From Bacillus sp. es.036 (GTDB lineage: Bacteria > Bacillota > Bacilli > Bacillales > Guptibacillaceae), in NCBI RefSeq assembly GCF_002563635.1, contig NZ_PDIZ01000001.1, positions 930,001-994,000 on the forward strand: a DNA stretch of 64,000 bases. The letters run 5' to 3'. Below the pieces are notes generated by a model. It saw only the letters and a list, made by a program, of their open reading frames with translations. It did no database searches and was not told the origin of the DNA. This document shows, piece by piece, positions 17,658-25,581 of this stretch. Each line of letters starts with the position of its first letter. The first letter of the stretch is position 1. Both the position numbers and the translations under genes were made by a program.

Positions 17658-18098
17658 TTATTTTTCACTCCATGTATAGATATAGAACAAGAGTGCAGCA
17701 TAAATCAAATGCCCAAATGTCCAGTAGCTAATGGCTGTAACGTCCCATAAATCAGGAGTTGGCTTTATTGCCAGGTAGGTGAGCGGAAAGTATAGAAACA
17801 CGGTGGGTAGTGTCAGCACATAGGCGAAAATAGCCTGCGCTTTTTTTTGATTAGGAAAATAGCGAGAATTTCCAATACTGTAGACAACACCGATAATAAG
17901 AGAGATTAAAAGGTGAAATAGGAATTCGATCCATTCAGACCACTTGATATCTCCGATAATCGGTATAAAATCAACGTTTAGGAGTAGTGTATAAACAAGC
18001 TTACCTGTTACGGCTTCGATTCCTTTTAAGATGAATCCTAGAGCAATTCCCGCAATCGTACCAGCAATAAGTCCTGGCTTGATTTTACCACTCATCAT
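17658..18098 (-). CDS. membrane protein, unrecognised, four segments
   Basis: 146 aa, predicted cytoplasmic-membrane protein with four hydrophobic segments (about 8-26, 59-75, 88-108, 121-139). The first helix is glycine-rich (GLIAGTIAGIALGF), loosely recalling YagU-like proteins, but I do not assign a family. Start placed at ATG 18098 because AGGATG lies 6 nt upstream, inside the end of ylaI; the two genes overlap by 14 nt and should be translationally coupled. Confidence 0.65.
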   Translation of the reverse strand: MMSGKIKPGLIAGTIAGIALGFILKGIEAVTGKLVYTLLLNVDFIPIIGDIKWSEWIEFLFHLLISLIIGVVYSIGNSRYFPNQKKAQAIFAYVLTLPTVFLYFPLTYLAIKPTPDLWDVTAISYWTFGHLIYAALLFYIYTWSEK

Positions 18099-18285
18099 TT
18101 GTTTCATCCTGATGAAACAGTTTGAAATTTCCTGTATCTTTACGTTCTTTTGTGCGACTTTCAATTCGATCATTGCAGGTGTCACACATATAAGTGTGGA
18201 TCGGTCGGTTGCGAAGTTTTTTAGCTAGCGGACTACCGCTTTCAATTTTTTCAATTTTATCACATAGTACACATTTTACACGCAT
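18085..18285 (-). CDS. ylaI: small zinc-ribbon protein YlaI
   Basis: 66-aa protein starting MRVKCVLCDKIEKI with a second pair CDTC, giving a four-Cys zinc-ribbon, then a charged tail. NRPIHTYMCDTCNDRI matches B. subtilis YlaI. Function unknown. Start at ATG 18285, with GAGAGGTG 6 nt upstream. First gene of a two-gene minus-strand unit with the membrane protein. Confidence 0.82.
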   Translation of the reverse strand: MRVKCVLCDKIEKIESGSPLAKKLRNRPIHTYMCDTCNDRIESRTKERKDTGNFKLFHQDETNDEW

Positions 18286-18384
18286 TGTTAACACCTCTCA
18301 TTCCATGTTGCTAGTATAGCATGAATAATCGTATCCTTTGCAGTATAATGCGTTAAATCGAAGGAATTAACTGGAGGGAATAGT

Positions 18385-18849
18385 ATGCCTAATAAAGTAG
18401 ACGTTACTCTTTCAAATGACCTTTTAACACTGCTTAAAAGAGAGCAGTATGTTCTTCTTTCGACAATTGATCATGAAACAGCCGGGCCAAATGTAAGTGC
18501 CATTTCATGGCTTTATGCAGTTGATCAGCAGTCAATTGTATTTGCTGTTGATCAAAAGTCGCGAATCGTCTCTAATATCAAGGCGAATGATCAGATCTCA
18601 ATCACGCTAATTGGAAATGAAAGTACTTATGCCATTACGGGAAGAGCTCTTTTAATGGAAGAGAGGATGGAAAACGTTCCGCTGAAGCTTACGAAGTTTA
18701 AGCTTGATATTAAGGAAGTACGTGATATTATGTTTTATGGAGCAAAAATGTCGGTAGAGCCTGCATATGAAAAAATTTACGATCCAGAAGCAGCGGCTAA
18801 GTTAGACCGCTCCGTGATGGCACAGCTCAAAAAAGAAACGAACCGCTAA
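18385..18849 (+). CDS. ylaL: pyridoxamine-phosphate-oxidase-like split-barrel protein YlaL
   Basis: 154-aa FMN-binding split-barrel domain protein. The N-terminal half (YVLLSTIDHETAGPNVSAISWLYAVD) and RIVSNIKANDQISITLIG follow the family, as does KFKLDIKEVRDIMFYGAKM later on. Resembles B. subtilis YlaL; substrate unknown. GGAGGG precedes the ATG. The stop codon lies in the loop of the terminator hairpin. Confidence 0.75.
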   Translation: MPNKVDVTLSNDLLTLLKREQYVLLSTIDHETAGPNVSAISWLYAVDQQSIVFAVDQKSRIVSNIKANDQISITLIGNESTYAITGRALLMEERMENVPLKLTKFKLDIKEVRDIMFYGAKMSVEPAYEKIYDPEAAAKLDRSVMAQLKKETNR

Positions 18850-18867
18850 TGGTTCGTTTCTTTTTTT
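18831..18867 (+). terminator. terminator overlapping the ylaL stop
   Basis: AAAAGAAACGAACC (18831-18844), loop GCTAAT containing the stop, GGTTCGTTTC then seven T. Coding and terminator sequence are shared. Confidence 0.92.
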
Positions 18868-18881
18868 GAAATAGAATCTAA

Positions 18882-19469
18882 TTACCTGTCTAGATCCTGT
18901 TCTTTTTGCTGTTGTTTTAATTCGTTTTCTTTTGACTTAGGTAGCTGTTTATCGTTCGAGCGAACCGGCTCTGGTTCGGATTTATTGGATTTGCTAGGAA
19001 CTTCAGGCATTAACCTACCAACAATATCTGCTAGTTCCTCCATTATGCCACCTACAGGATGCCCTCGTTTGATTTCAGTTGCCATTTGTTTTAATCGATA
19101 AGTTGTATCTGCATCTGCAGTAACGACAGCATTTGCTCCATAAGGATCTTTTAGGAGTGCTTCTGCAACAGTATACTTAATGGAACTTACACGTGTACGA
19201 TCGAGTTTTTGATTCACATCAATTCCTACTACTGCATATTTTCCAGTAACAACTGCGGTTGCGTCATTGACATCAGGAACTTGTTTGGCAACAGTGACGA
19301 GATGTTCTGCGATCTCTGTCGCTGACATATCTTGATTCTCAGGTGTGCGCACCGACTGCTTTACGTATTGGACGCGCTCGGTCTGCTCCTTTTCTTCTGC
19401 AACAGGTTCATCATTTGCCTGACAGGCTGCAAGAAGAAAGAGAGCAATAATCCATTGAATTTTATACAT
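18882..19469 (-). CDS. ylaJ: YhcN/YlaJ-family sporulation lipoprotein
   Basis: 195-aa lipoprotein: signal peptide with lipobox LAAC (Cys16), then the YhcN/YlaJ domain (about 45-150: TEIAEHLVTVAKQVPDVNDATAVVTG, VGIDVNQKLDRTRVSSIK) and a charged Glu/Gln/Lys tail. Family members are found in spores and forespore membranes and influence germination. Single minus-strand gene. Confidence 0.82.
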   Translation of the reverse strand: MYKIQWIIALFLLAACQANDEPVAEEKEQTERVQYVKQSVRTPENQDMSATEIAEHLVTVAKQVPDVNDATAVVTGKYAVVGIDVNQKLDRTRVSSIKYTVAEALLKDPYGANAVVTADADTTYRLKQMATEIKRGHPVGGIMEELADIVGRLMPEVPSKSNKSEPEPVRSNDKQLPKSKENELKQQQKEQDLDR

Positions 19470-19641
19470 TCGATTACCTCCGTAATGAGCAATTTAGTAA
19501 CAAATCACTGCAGTTTGTTAATTATTTTCTGAATAACCGTCTAACTTTATACGCTAGTTCATAGATTATAGAAAACGTAGATAGTCCCAACTGTTTTTCG
19601 TACCTGTTATAGCAATTTAAATTTGGTCAGGAGGCGAAGTG

Positions 19642-20970
19642 TTGGATAAGGTTTACGTCCTAGATACGAACGTGTTACTCCAGGATCCAAATGCGATTTA
19701 TTCGTTTAATACGAATGAAATTGTCATTCCCGCTGTTGTGTTAGAAGAAGTGGATTCAAAGAAAAGATATATGGATGAAATTGGGAGGAACGCAAGGCAA
19801 GTATCACGCATGATTGATGGCTTTCGAGAAAGAGGAAAGCTCCATGAGTCGATTCCTTTAGAAAATGGAGGAACGCTTCGAATCGAACTCAACCATCGAT
19901 CATTTCAATACTTACAAGATAAATTTGTGGAGAAAACAAACGATAATCGAATTCTAGCCGTTGCGTTAAATTTATTTCTAGAAGAAGGAAAGTTAAAATC
20001 AGGACGTACCGTTATTCTTGTGAGTAAGGACGCGTTGGTTCGTGTCAAAGCTGATGCAATGGGAATACAGGCAGAGGATTTTTTAACTGATAGAGTCGTG
20101 GAATTTAACCAAATTTACACAGGGTATGAGGAGAGATATGTCGATTCAGAACTGCTGAATCAATTTTTTGAGAAGCAATTTATTGAGGCTAAGAAACTAA
20201 AGGGAAGGCCGCTCTATCCTAATCAATATGTGATTTTAAAAGACCCTGTACAGGCCTCTTCATCGGGTATTGGTAAAGTCGACAAAAATGGGAACAAAAT
20301 TGAAAAAACGGCGATGGAAACGGAGTATATGTGGGGGATTGGTCCACGAAACGTTCAGCAAAGAATGGCATTGGACCTGCTTGTTCGGAGTGACATTCCT
20401 CTCGTTACGCTAGTAGGGAAGGCAGGAACAGGGAAAACGTTGCTTGCGATGGCAGCTGGTTTAATGCAAACAGAAGATTTAAATCGATACAAAAAGCTGT
20501 TTATTGCAAGACCGATTGTACCAGTTGGAAAAGATATTGGGTTTTTACCTGGTGAGAAAGAAGAAAAGCTGCGCCCCTGGATGCAGCCAATCTATGATAA
20601 TTTGGAGTACTTATTCAATGTGAAGAAAACGGGTGAGCTTGAAAAGATTCTCTCGGGAATCGGTTCCATTCAAGTAGAAGCACTGACGTATATTCGTGGT
20701 AGGAGCTTACCTGATCAGTATATTATCATCGATGAAGCACAGAATTTAACGAAGCACGAAGTAAAAACCATTTTAACGAGGGTGGGCGAAGGGAGTAAAA
20801 TTGTGCTTCTCGGTGATCCGCAACAAATTGATCATCCCTATCTAGATGAATATACAAATGGACTGACGTATGTTGTAGAAAAATTTAAAGATCAGCCGCT
20901 TAGCGGACATGTTAAGCTCGAGAAAGGTGAACGTTCTCTGCTTGCCCGAATTGCAGCTGATCTTCTTTAA
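19642..20970 (+). CDS. ylaK: PIN-domain PhoH-like ATPase (YlaK)
   Basis: Fusion of an N-terminal PIN nuclease domain (about 1-150; acidic residues in YVLDTNVLLQ and VVLEEVDSK) with a C-terminal PhoH ATPase (about 225-442; Walker A GKAGTGKT at 259-266, Walker B IIIDEAQN). PhoH2-type proteins of this design are sequence-specific RNA helicase-nucleases in mycobacteria; the role in bacilli is less clear. TTG 19642 is chosen: AGGAGG lies 7 nt upstream and the N-terminus aligns with B. subtilis YlaK; GTG 19639 is the alternative. 442 aa. Confidence 0.87.
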   Translation: MDKVYVLDTNVLLQDPNAIYSFNTNEIVIPAVVLEEVDSKKRYMDEIGRNARQVSRMIDGFRERGKLHESIPLENGGTLRIELNHRSFQYLQDKFVEKTNDNRILAVALNLFLEEGKLKSGRTVILVSKDALVRVKADAMGIQAEDFLTDRVVEFNQIYTGYEERYVDSELLNQFFEKQFIEAKKLKGRPLYPNQYVILKDPVQASSSGIGKVDKNGNKIEKTAMETEYMWGIGPRNVQQRMALDLLVRSDIPLVTLVGKAGTGKTLLAMAAGLMQTEDLNRYKKLFIARPIVPVGKDIGFLPGEKEEKLRPWMQPIYDNLEYLFNVKKTGELEKILSGIGSIQVEALTYIRGRSLPDQYIIIDEAQNLTKHEVKTILTRVGEGSKIVLLGDPQQIDHPYLDEYTNGLTYVVEKFKDQPLSGHVKLEKGERSLLARIAADLL

Positions 20971-21548
20971 ATGACGGTAATACCTAAAATATTCTTAAGG
21001 GGGTCAGAAGCATTAGATCCGTCTCCAAAATAGAAGTGGGTAGGTCCATCTTCCCTGAGCGGCTTTCCGTCTTTTGAAAAGCGAAGAAAGCCGCTCATCG
21101 CTTCTTCCAGTGTTAAAACATGCTGTTTACCATCACTCGATTCAAGCTGAACCTTGTCACTAGCGGGCTCTGCATTTGAGAGGAATGGTTTTAAAGGAAT
21201 AACAAAGCTTCCGGTTAAAACTCGTTCTTTCTCAAAACGTTTAATGCTTTTGTTAACGGGAGGTTTGATCCCCGTACGTTCTCTTTCCCGCCGCTCGGCT
21301 TGAGCTCGGATGTAATCGTTCTCATTCTTTTTAATTGAATCGTCAAATTTCAAAAAATCCTCTAGTTCAATCTTGCGATCATCAAAAATCCATACGCTTG
21401 CATCTAAGGTAATGGCATAATTGACTTTCCCCTTGATGGGTAGAATCGTTTCCATCTCATACACCCCACTATCAAAATCTTTTGCAAACCAAGTATACCG
21501 GTTATGCTTGCATTTGTCACATTTGGGGAACAGTAGGGCGAGAGTCAA
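20967..21548 (-). CDS. conserved hypothetical protein with N-terminal Cys motif
   Basis: 193 aa, family not recognised. It begins with a possible metal site (CDKCKH, with one more Cys-free half), followed by a strand-rich region ([28 protein letters not shown]), a charged helical linker ([13 protein letters not shown]) and a C-terminal domain with THFYFGDGS. Start is doubtful: TTG 21548 has no ribosome site and the region upstream is the glsA ribosome site on the other strand. It overlaps the phoH-like gene end by 4 nt, tail to tail. Confidence 0.6.
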   Translation of the reverse strand: MTLALLFPKCDKCKHNRYTWFAKDFDSGVYEMETILPIKGKVNYAITLDASVWIFDDRKIELEDFLKFDDSIKKNENDYIRAQAERRERERTGIKPPVNKSIKRFEKERVLTGSFVIPLKPFLSNAEPASDKVQLESSDGKQHVLTLEEAMSGFLRFSKDGKPLREDGPTHFYFGDGSNASDPLKNILGITVI

Positions 21549-21572
21549 TTTTTTCGAGCGGGAGGATTTAAT

Positions 21573-22502
21573 ATGAGATGTCGTACAGAAGAAGAACTAG
21601 TAGAACTAGTTAGACGAAGTAAACCTTATACAAAGGATGGGAAAGTAGCGGACTATATCCCAGCTCTTGCAAAAGCAGAGCCCGATAAACTTGCCATTGC
21701 CATTTATTCTAAGGAAGATGGTTGCTTATCTGCCGGTGATGTTGGGGAGACGTTTACGTTACAAAGTATCTCTAAAGTTCTTACGTTAGCTCTTGCCATC
21801 ATGGATGCAGGAGAAGAGCACGTTTTCTCAAGAGTAGGGATGGAACCGACAGGAGATCCGTTTAATTCAATTGCGAAGCTTGAGACAATGGTGCCCTCAA
21901 AACCTCTTAACCCAATGATAAATGCCGGAGCTTTGGTTGTAACAAATATGATTCATGGTAATTCAGTGGAAGAAAAAGTTGGACGGATTTTACAGCTCAT
22001 ACATGACATGACGAATAACTCGAGTATCGGAATAAATATGGAAGTAGCTGATTCAGAATATAAGTCGGCCAATCTTAATCGAGCATTAAGTTACTTTATG
22101 AAACAACATGGCATCATAGACAATGACGTTGAAATGCTTCTTGAAGCCTACACAAAACAGTGTGCCATTGAAGTGAATTGTAAGGACCTTGCTAGGATCG
22201 GGATGGTTCTTGCAAATGAAGGTAGGGATCCTGAAACAGAACGAAGAATTATCCCTAGATACATTGCGAGAATTGTAAAAACATTTATGGTAACGTGTGG
22301 GATGTACAACGCTTCAGGCGAATTTGCTATTAATGTAGCGATACCTGCGAAGAGTGGTGTCTCGGGTGGGATTTTAAGCCTTGTACCAAATGAAATGGGA
22401 ATTGGAGTCTACAGTCCGCCACTTGATGCGAAAGGAAATAGTATTGCAGGTAATAAGCTCCTTGAAAATTTATCTTCACAGTATGGGCTCAGTATTTTTT
22501 AA
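21573..22502 (+). CDS. glsA: glutaminase
   Basis: Serine-dependent beta-lactamase-fold glutaminase that hydrolyses glutamine to glutamate and ammonia. The catalytic SxxK motif is S65-I-S-K68 ([10 protein letters not shown]), and family blocks [15 protein letters not shown] and [25 protein letters not shown] are intact. 309 aa, the size of B. subtilis GlsA2 (YlaM), which has the same neighbours. GGGAGG lies 6-7 nt before the ATG. Divergent from the hypothetical gene upstream. Confidence 0.93.
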   Translation: MRCRTEEELVELVRRSKPYTKDGKVADYIPALAKAEPDKLAIAIYSKEDGCLSAGDVGETFTLQSISKVLTLALAIMDAGEEHVFSRVGMEPTGDPFNSIAKLETMVPSKPLNPMINAGALVVTNMIHGNSVEEKVGRILQLIHDMTNNSSIGINMEVADSEYKSANLNRALSYFMKQHGIIDNDVEMLLEAYTKQCAIEVNCKDLARIGMVLANEGRDPETERRIIPRYIARIVKTFMVTCGMYNASGEFAINVAIPAKSGVSGGILSLVPNEMGIGVYSPPLDAKGNSIAGNKLLENLSSQYGLSIF

Positions 22503-22595
22503 AGATGGTTGCGTTTACCCTGCTTTTTCTTGCAATTTTTTTGTATTCCTTTTATGATAAGAGAAGGAATGGGAAAGGGAACGGAGGGATCAGAT

Positions 22596-22877
22596 TTGTC
22601 AACTGGTATGGCAACAGGACATCGTGAAAAAGCATACGAGCTGTTAAAAGCCGATGCTCATAAGATCCTAAAACTTATCGAAGTTCAAATGGAGAATTTA
22701 ACGATGCCTCAGTGTCCTCTGTATGAAGAGGTTCTTGATACGCAAATGTTTGGTTTATCTCGCGAAATTGACTTCGCGGTTCGTCTTGGATTAGTTAATG
22801 AAGAGGATGGCAAGGAATTGCTTGAATCACTCGAGCGCCAGCTTTCAGCTCTTCACGAAGCTAGTATGAGGAAATAA
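22596..22877 (+). CDS. ylaN: YlaN family protein (iron homeostasis, Fur partner)
   Basis: 93-aa protein almost identical to B. subtilis YlaN in its core ([23 protein letters not shown] then [14 protein letters not shown]). YlaN is needed under iron limitation and has been linked to control of Fur. Start chosen as TTG 22596, which has GGAGGG 7 nt upstream and gives exactly the B. subtilis length; a longer frame from 22509 has no ribosome site and a non-conserved hydrophobic N-terminus. Confidence 0.9.
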   Translation: MSTGMATGHREKAYELLKADAHKILKLIEVQMENLTMPQCPLYEEVLDTQMFGLSREIDFAVRLGLVNEEDGKELLESLERQLSALHEASMRK

Positions 22878-22879
22878 TG

Positions 22880-22920
22880 AAAGCTCAAACTATCTACGAT
22901 AGTTTGAGCTTTTTGTTTTT
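22880..22920 (+). terminator. rho-independent terminator of ylaN
   Basis: AAAGCTCAAACTATC (22880-22894), loop TAC, GATAGTTTGAGCTTT, then T-rich tail. Confidence 0.94.
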
Positions 22921-23066
22921 CTGTAGAGAACCAGTTTAAATGAGTTCAAAGTGAAAATCGCTTGTTCTCTTTAAGCAGACACATTAATTTCCGAGTATGA
23001 GCAGAAAATATGATAGAATACGAGTAGGTTATGAAAGAATTCAGAAGATTTTAGGAGTAGATACGA

Positions 23067-23501
23067 ATGAATGATTTGCTCATGGTGCTCCTGATCATTG
23101 CTCCAATCAGTTTGTTATTTCATGAAGCAGGTCATACGCTGGCAGCAAACATTTTTACATCCTCCAGTGTAAACCTTCATCTTGGGATCGGACCAAGAGT
23201 ATTGACATGGAAGCATTCTAGAGGAGAAGTAGCCGTTAACGCCTTCTATTTTGCAGGAGGAATGACCATCAGCTCACAACCTGAAAAAGCCTATGCAAAA
23301 GTAGCAATCGCCATAGCTGGTCCACTCGTTAACCTCATGATCGCTGCACTAACACTTCTTTATCCGTTCCATCCATCTATCACCACCTGGTTTTTATTCT
23401 TTAACCTCTGGTTAGGCATAACCAACCTGATCCCTTTCAAACTGCTAGGAAAAGAATCAGACGGATGGACCATAGTAAAAGCGATTATCAAAAAAACTTA
23501 A
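23067..23501 (+). CDS. short M50-type membrane metalloprotease
   Basis: 144-aa membrane protein with the zinc motif HEAGH at 19-23 inside the first membrane segment and a candidate third ligand in ESDGW (D132) near the C-terminus, the arrangement of site-2-type proteases. Three to four hydrophobic segments; no PDZ domain. Proteolysis within the membrane is inferred, substrate unknown. It is not in the B. subtilis order, where ylaN adjoins ftsW; here the gene and the repeat array form an insertion. Confidence 0.7.
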   Translation: MNDLLMVLLIIAPISLLFHEAGHTLAANIFTSSSVNLHLGIGPRVLTWKHSRGEVAVNAFYFAGGMTISSQPEKAYAKVAIAIAGPLVNLMIAALTLLYPFHPSITTWFLFFNLWLGITNLIPFKLLGKESDGWTIVKAIIKKT

Positions 23502-23557
23502 TTTCTATAGGACAGGCAGGTTTCAAACAAAAACCATCGAAAACTTATACATACTTC

Positions 23558-24306
23558 GAAAAGCGGAGACGAGCGTTTAGAAACGGAGATATTGGAGCAC
23601 TTGAACTAGAACACGCTTTTTGTGTTCTGGTGAAAGAGCGAAATATCGCAGTTTCTGCGAGTCGCAGCTGGACAAGAAAAGCGGAGACGAGCGTTTAGAA
23701 ACGGAGATATTGGAGCACTTGAACTAGAACACGCTTTTTGTGTTCTGGTGAAAGAGTGAAATATCGCAGTTTCTGCGAGTCGCAGCTAGACAAGAAAAGC
23801 GGAAGCGCCCGTTTAGACACGGCAGGCACTGGAACCTTTTCATTTGAACACGCTTTTTGTGTTCTGGTGAAAGAGCGAAATATCGCAGTTTCTGCGAGTC
23901 GCAGCTGGACAAGAAAAGCGGAGACGAGCGTTTAGAAACGGAGATATTGGAGCACTTGAACTAGAACACGCTTTTTGTGTTCTGGTGAAAGAGTGAAATA
24001 TCGCAGTTTCTGCGAGTCGCAGCTAGACAAGAAAAGCGGAAGCGCCCGTTTAGACACGGCAGGCACTGGAACCTTTTCATTTGAACACGCTTTTTGTGTT
24101 CTGGTGAAAGAGTGAAATATCGCAGTTTCTGCGAGTCGCAGCTAGACAAGAAAAGCGGAAGCGCCCGTTTAGACACGGCAGGCACTGGAACCTTTTCATT
24201 TGAACACGCTTTTTGTGTTCTGGTGAAAGAGCGAAATATCGTAGTTTCTGCGAGTCGTAGCTGGATCTTAGAAAAGCGGAAGTGGGCGTTTTGACACGGC
24301 AGGCAA
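23558..24306. repeat. tandem array of 118-121 bp mosaic repeats, six full units and a partial seventh
   Basis: Each unit starts GAAAAGCGG, at 23558, 23676, 23794, 23913, 24031, 24150 and 24271 (partial). A 43-45 bp variable cassette comes in two types: A (GAGACGAGCGTTTAG...) in units 1, 2, 4 and B (GAAGCGCCCGTTTAG...) in units 3, 5, 6 and the partial 7. The remaining core is nearly constant and contains GAACAC-loop-GTGTTC and a CGCAG/CTGCG/CGCAG triplet able to form alternative hairpins. Short frames open through it on both strands are not kept in phase by the 118/119/121 periods, so it is probably non-coding. Confidence 0.95.
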
Positions 24307-24403
24307 CACTTAAAAGGTATCTAAATGAAAACCCCCAACATCAAATCGAACTGTGAACTGATGAGGACTTCTTAAGAGAAAATAAACAGGTAGGATGACG
24401 TCT

Positions 24404-25564
24404 ATGATTAAAAAATTATTTAAGCATTATGATTACTCGCTAATCATTAGTGTGCTACTATTGTGCGGATTTGGACTTGTGATGGTTTATAGTGCAAGTA
24501 TGGTTTGGGCTGTTATGCGTCATGAAACAAATAGTGCTTATTTTTTTAATAGGCAAATTATTTGGCTAGCGGCTTCCCTTATTATGTTTTTCCTTGCGAT
24601 GATGTTTCCTTATAAAGCGTATCGGAAGTTTATTGTACCGATCCTTGGATTATCCGTCATCTCGCTATTGCTTGTGAAAGTAATCGGCTCAACAACGAAT
24701 AATGCTCAAAGTTGGATTGAAATCGGCGCCTTTAGCTTTCAGCCGTCTGAGTTTGTCAAACTTGGGTTAATTATTTACCTTGCTGCCATTTACTCCAAAA
24801 AGCAAGCTTATATTTCTAATTTTGTAAGAGGGGCTATGCCGCCACTTCTTGTAATTGGATTGATTTTTGCATTAGTTGCTTCACAGCCGGACTTAGGTAC
24901 AGCTATGATTATCGCATTAACTTCTGGAATCGTGATTTTCTGCTCTGGAATGAAGTGGAGTCATATTTTGGGCCTTATCATAATCGGTGGCATTGTGTTC
25001 GGCTTAGCCTGGATGTCACTATCGCCTGAACAAGCTTCAAGATTTACAGGTGCTTATGATCCTTTTTCAGATCCAGAAGATAGTGGCTTTCACCTTATTA
25101 ATTCTTATATTGCAATAGCATCAGGAGGCATTACTGGCCAGGGATTTGGACAAAGCATACAAAAATATGGCTTTCTCCCTGAACCCCATACCGATTTCAT
25201 TATGGCGATTGTCGCTGAGGAGTTGGGGCTGTTAGGGGTTGTATTTGTAATTGGATTGCTAGGCTATATCGTCTTCAAAGGGTTTGTTATTGGAATTCGA
25301 TGTAAGGATACTTTCGGCAGCCTGTTAGCGATTGGGATTTCTGGAATGATTGGTGTTCAGACCTCCGTTAACTTGGGTGCTATTACTGGCTGGTTACCCG
25401 TTACAGGTGTTCCGCTTCCGTTCATTAGCTATGGAGGTTCATCATTAATTCTACTTATGATATCAGTAGGGATATTAATAAACGTTTCTGCGTTTGTGAA
25501 TATAAGAAAAGAACAAAAATCAGGTTATATCAACAAGGATAGTAACGTTCAAATGGAGCTTTAG
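24404..25564 (+). CDS. ftsW: septal peptidoglycan glycosyltransferase FtsW
   Basis: SEDS-family membrane glycosyltransferase that polymerises lipid II at the division septum, working with the transpeptidase PBP2B (start of its gene at the right end of this window). About ten membrane segments; family blocks CGFGLVMVYSASM near the N-terminus, QPDLGTAMI near 165, and PLPFISYGGSS near the C-terminus are intact. Start set at ATG 24404, where AGGATG lies 6 nt upstream and MIKKLFKHYDYSLI aligns with B. subtilis FtsW; ATG 24395 is less likely. 386 aa. Followed by pyc 17 nt on. Confidence 0.93.
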   Translation: MIKKLFKHYDYSLIISVLLLCGFGLVMVYSASMVWAVMRHETNSAYFFNRQIIWLAASLIMFFLAMMFPYKAYRKFIVPILGLSVISLLLVKVIGSTTNNAQSWIEIGAFSFQPSEFVKLGLIIYLAAIYSKKQAYISNFVRGAMPPLLVIGLIFALVASQPDLGTAMIIALTSGIVIFCSGMKWSHILGLIIIGGIVFGLAWMSLSPEQASRFTGAYDPFSDPEDSGFHLINSYIAIASGGITGQGFGQSIQKYGFLPEPHTDFIMAIVAEELGLLGVVFVIGLLGYIVFKGFVIGIRCKDTFGSLLAIGISGMIGVQTSVNLGAITGWLPVTGVPLPFISYGGSSLILLMISVGILINVSAFVNIRKEQKSGYINKDSNVQMEL

Positions 25565-25581
25565 TTTAAGGAGGAATTATC

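Noticed and set aside
22509-22595. Longer ylaN reading with a hydrophobic N-terminus
   Set aside because: No ribosome site at 22509, while TTG 22596 has one and gives the conserved length.
23465-24294. Short frames of 61-77 codons on both strands within the repeat array, with near-identical products
   Set aside because: They arise because the same DNA is repeated; unit lengths of 118, 119 and 121 bp do not keep one frame, there are no ribosome sites, and both strands are equally open.
23558-24306. CRISPR array or insertion sequence
   Set aside because: Units of about 118 bp are almost entirely repeated with no unique spacers, and there is no transposase frame or terminal inverted repeat.
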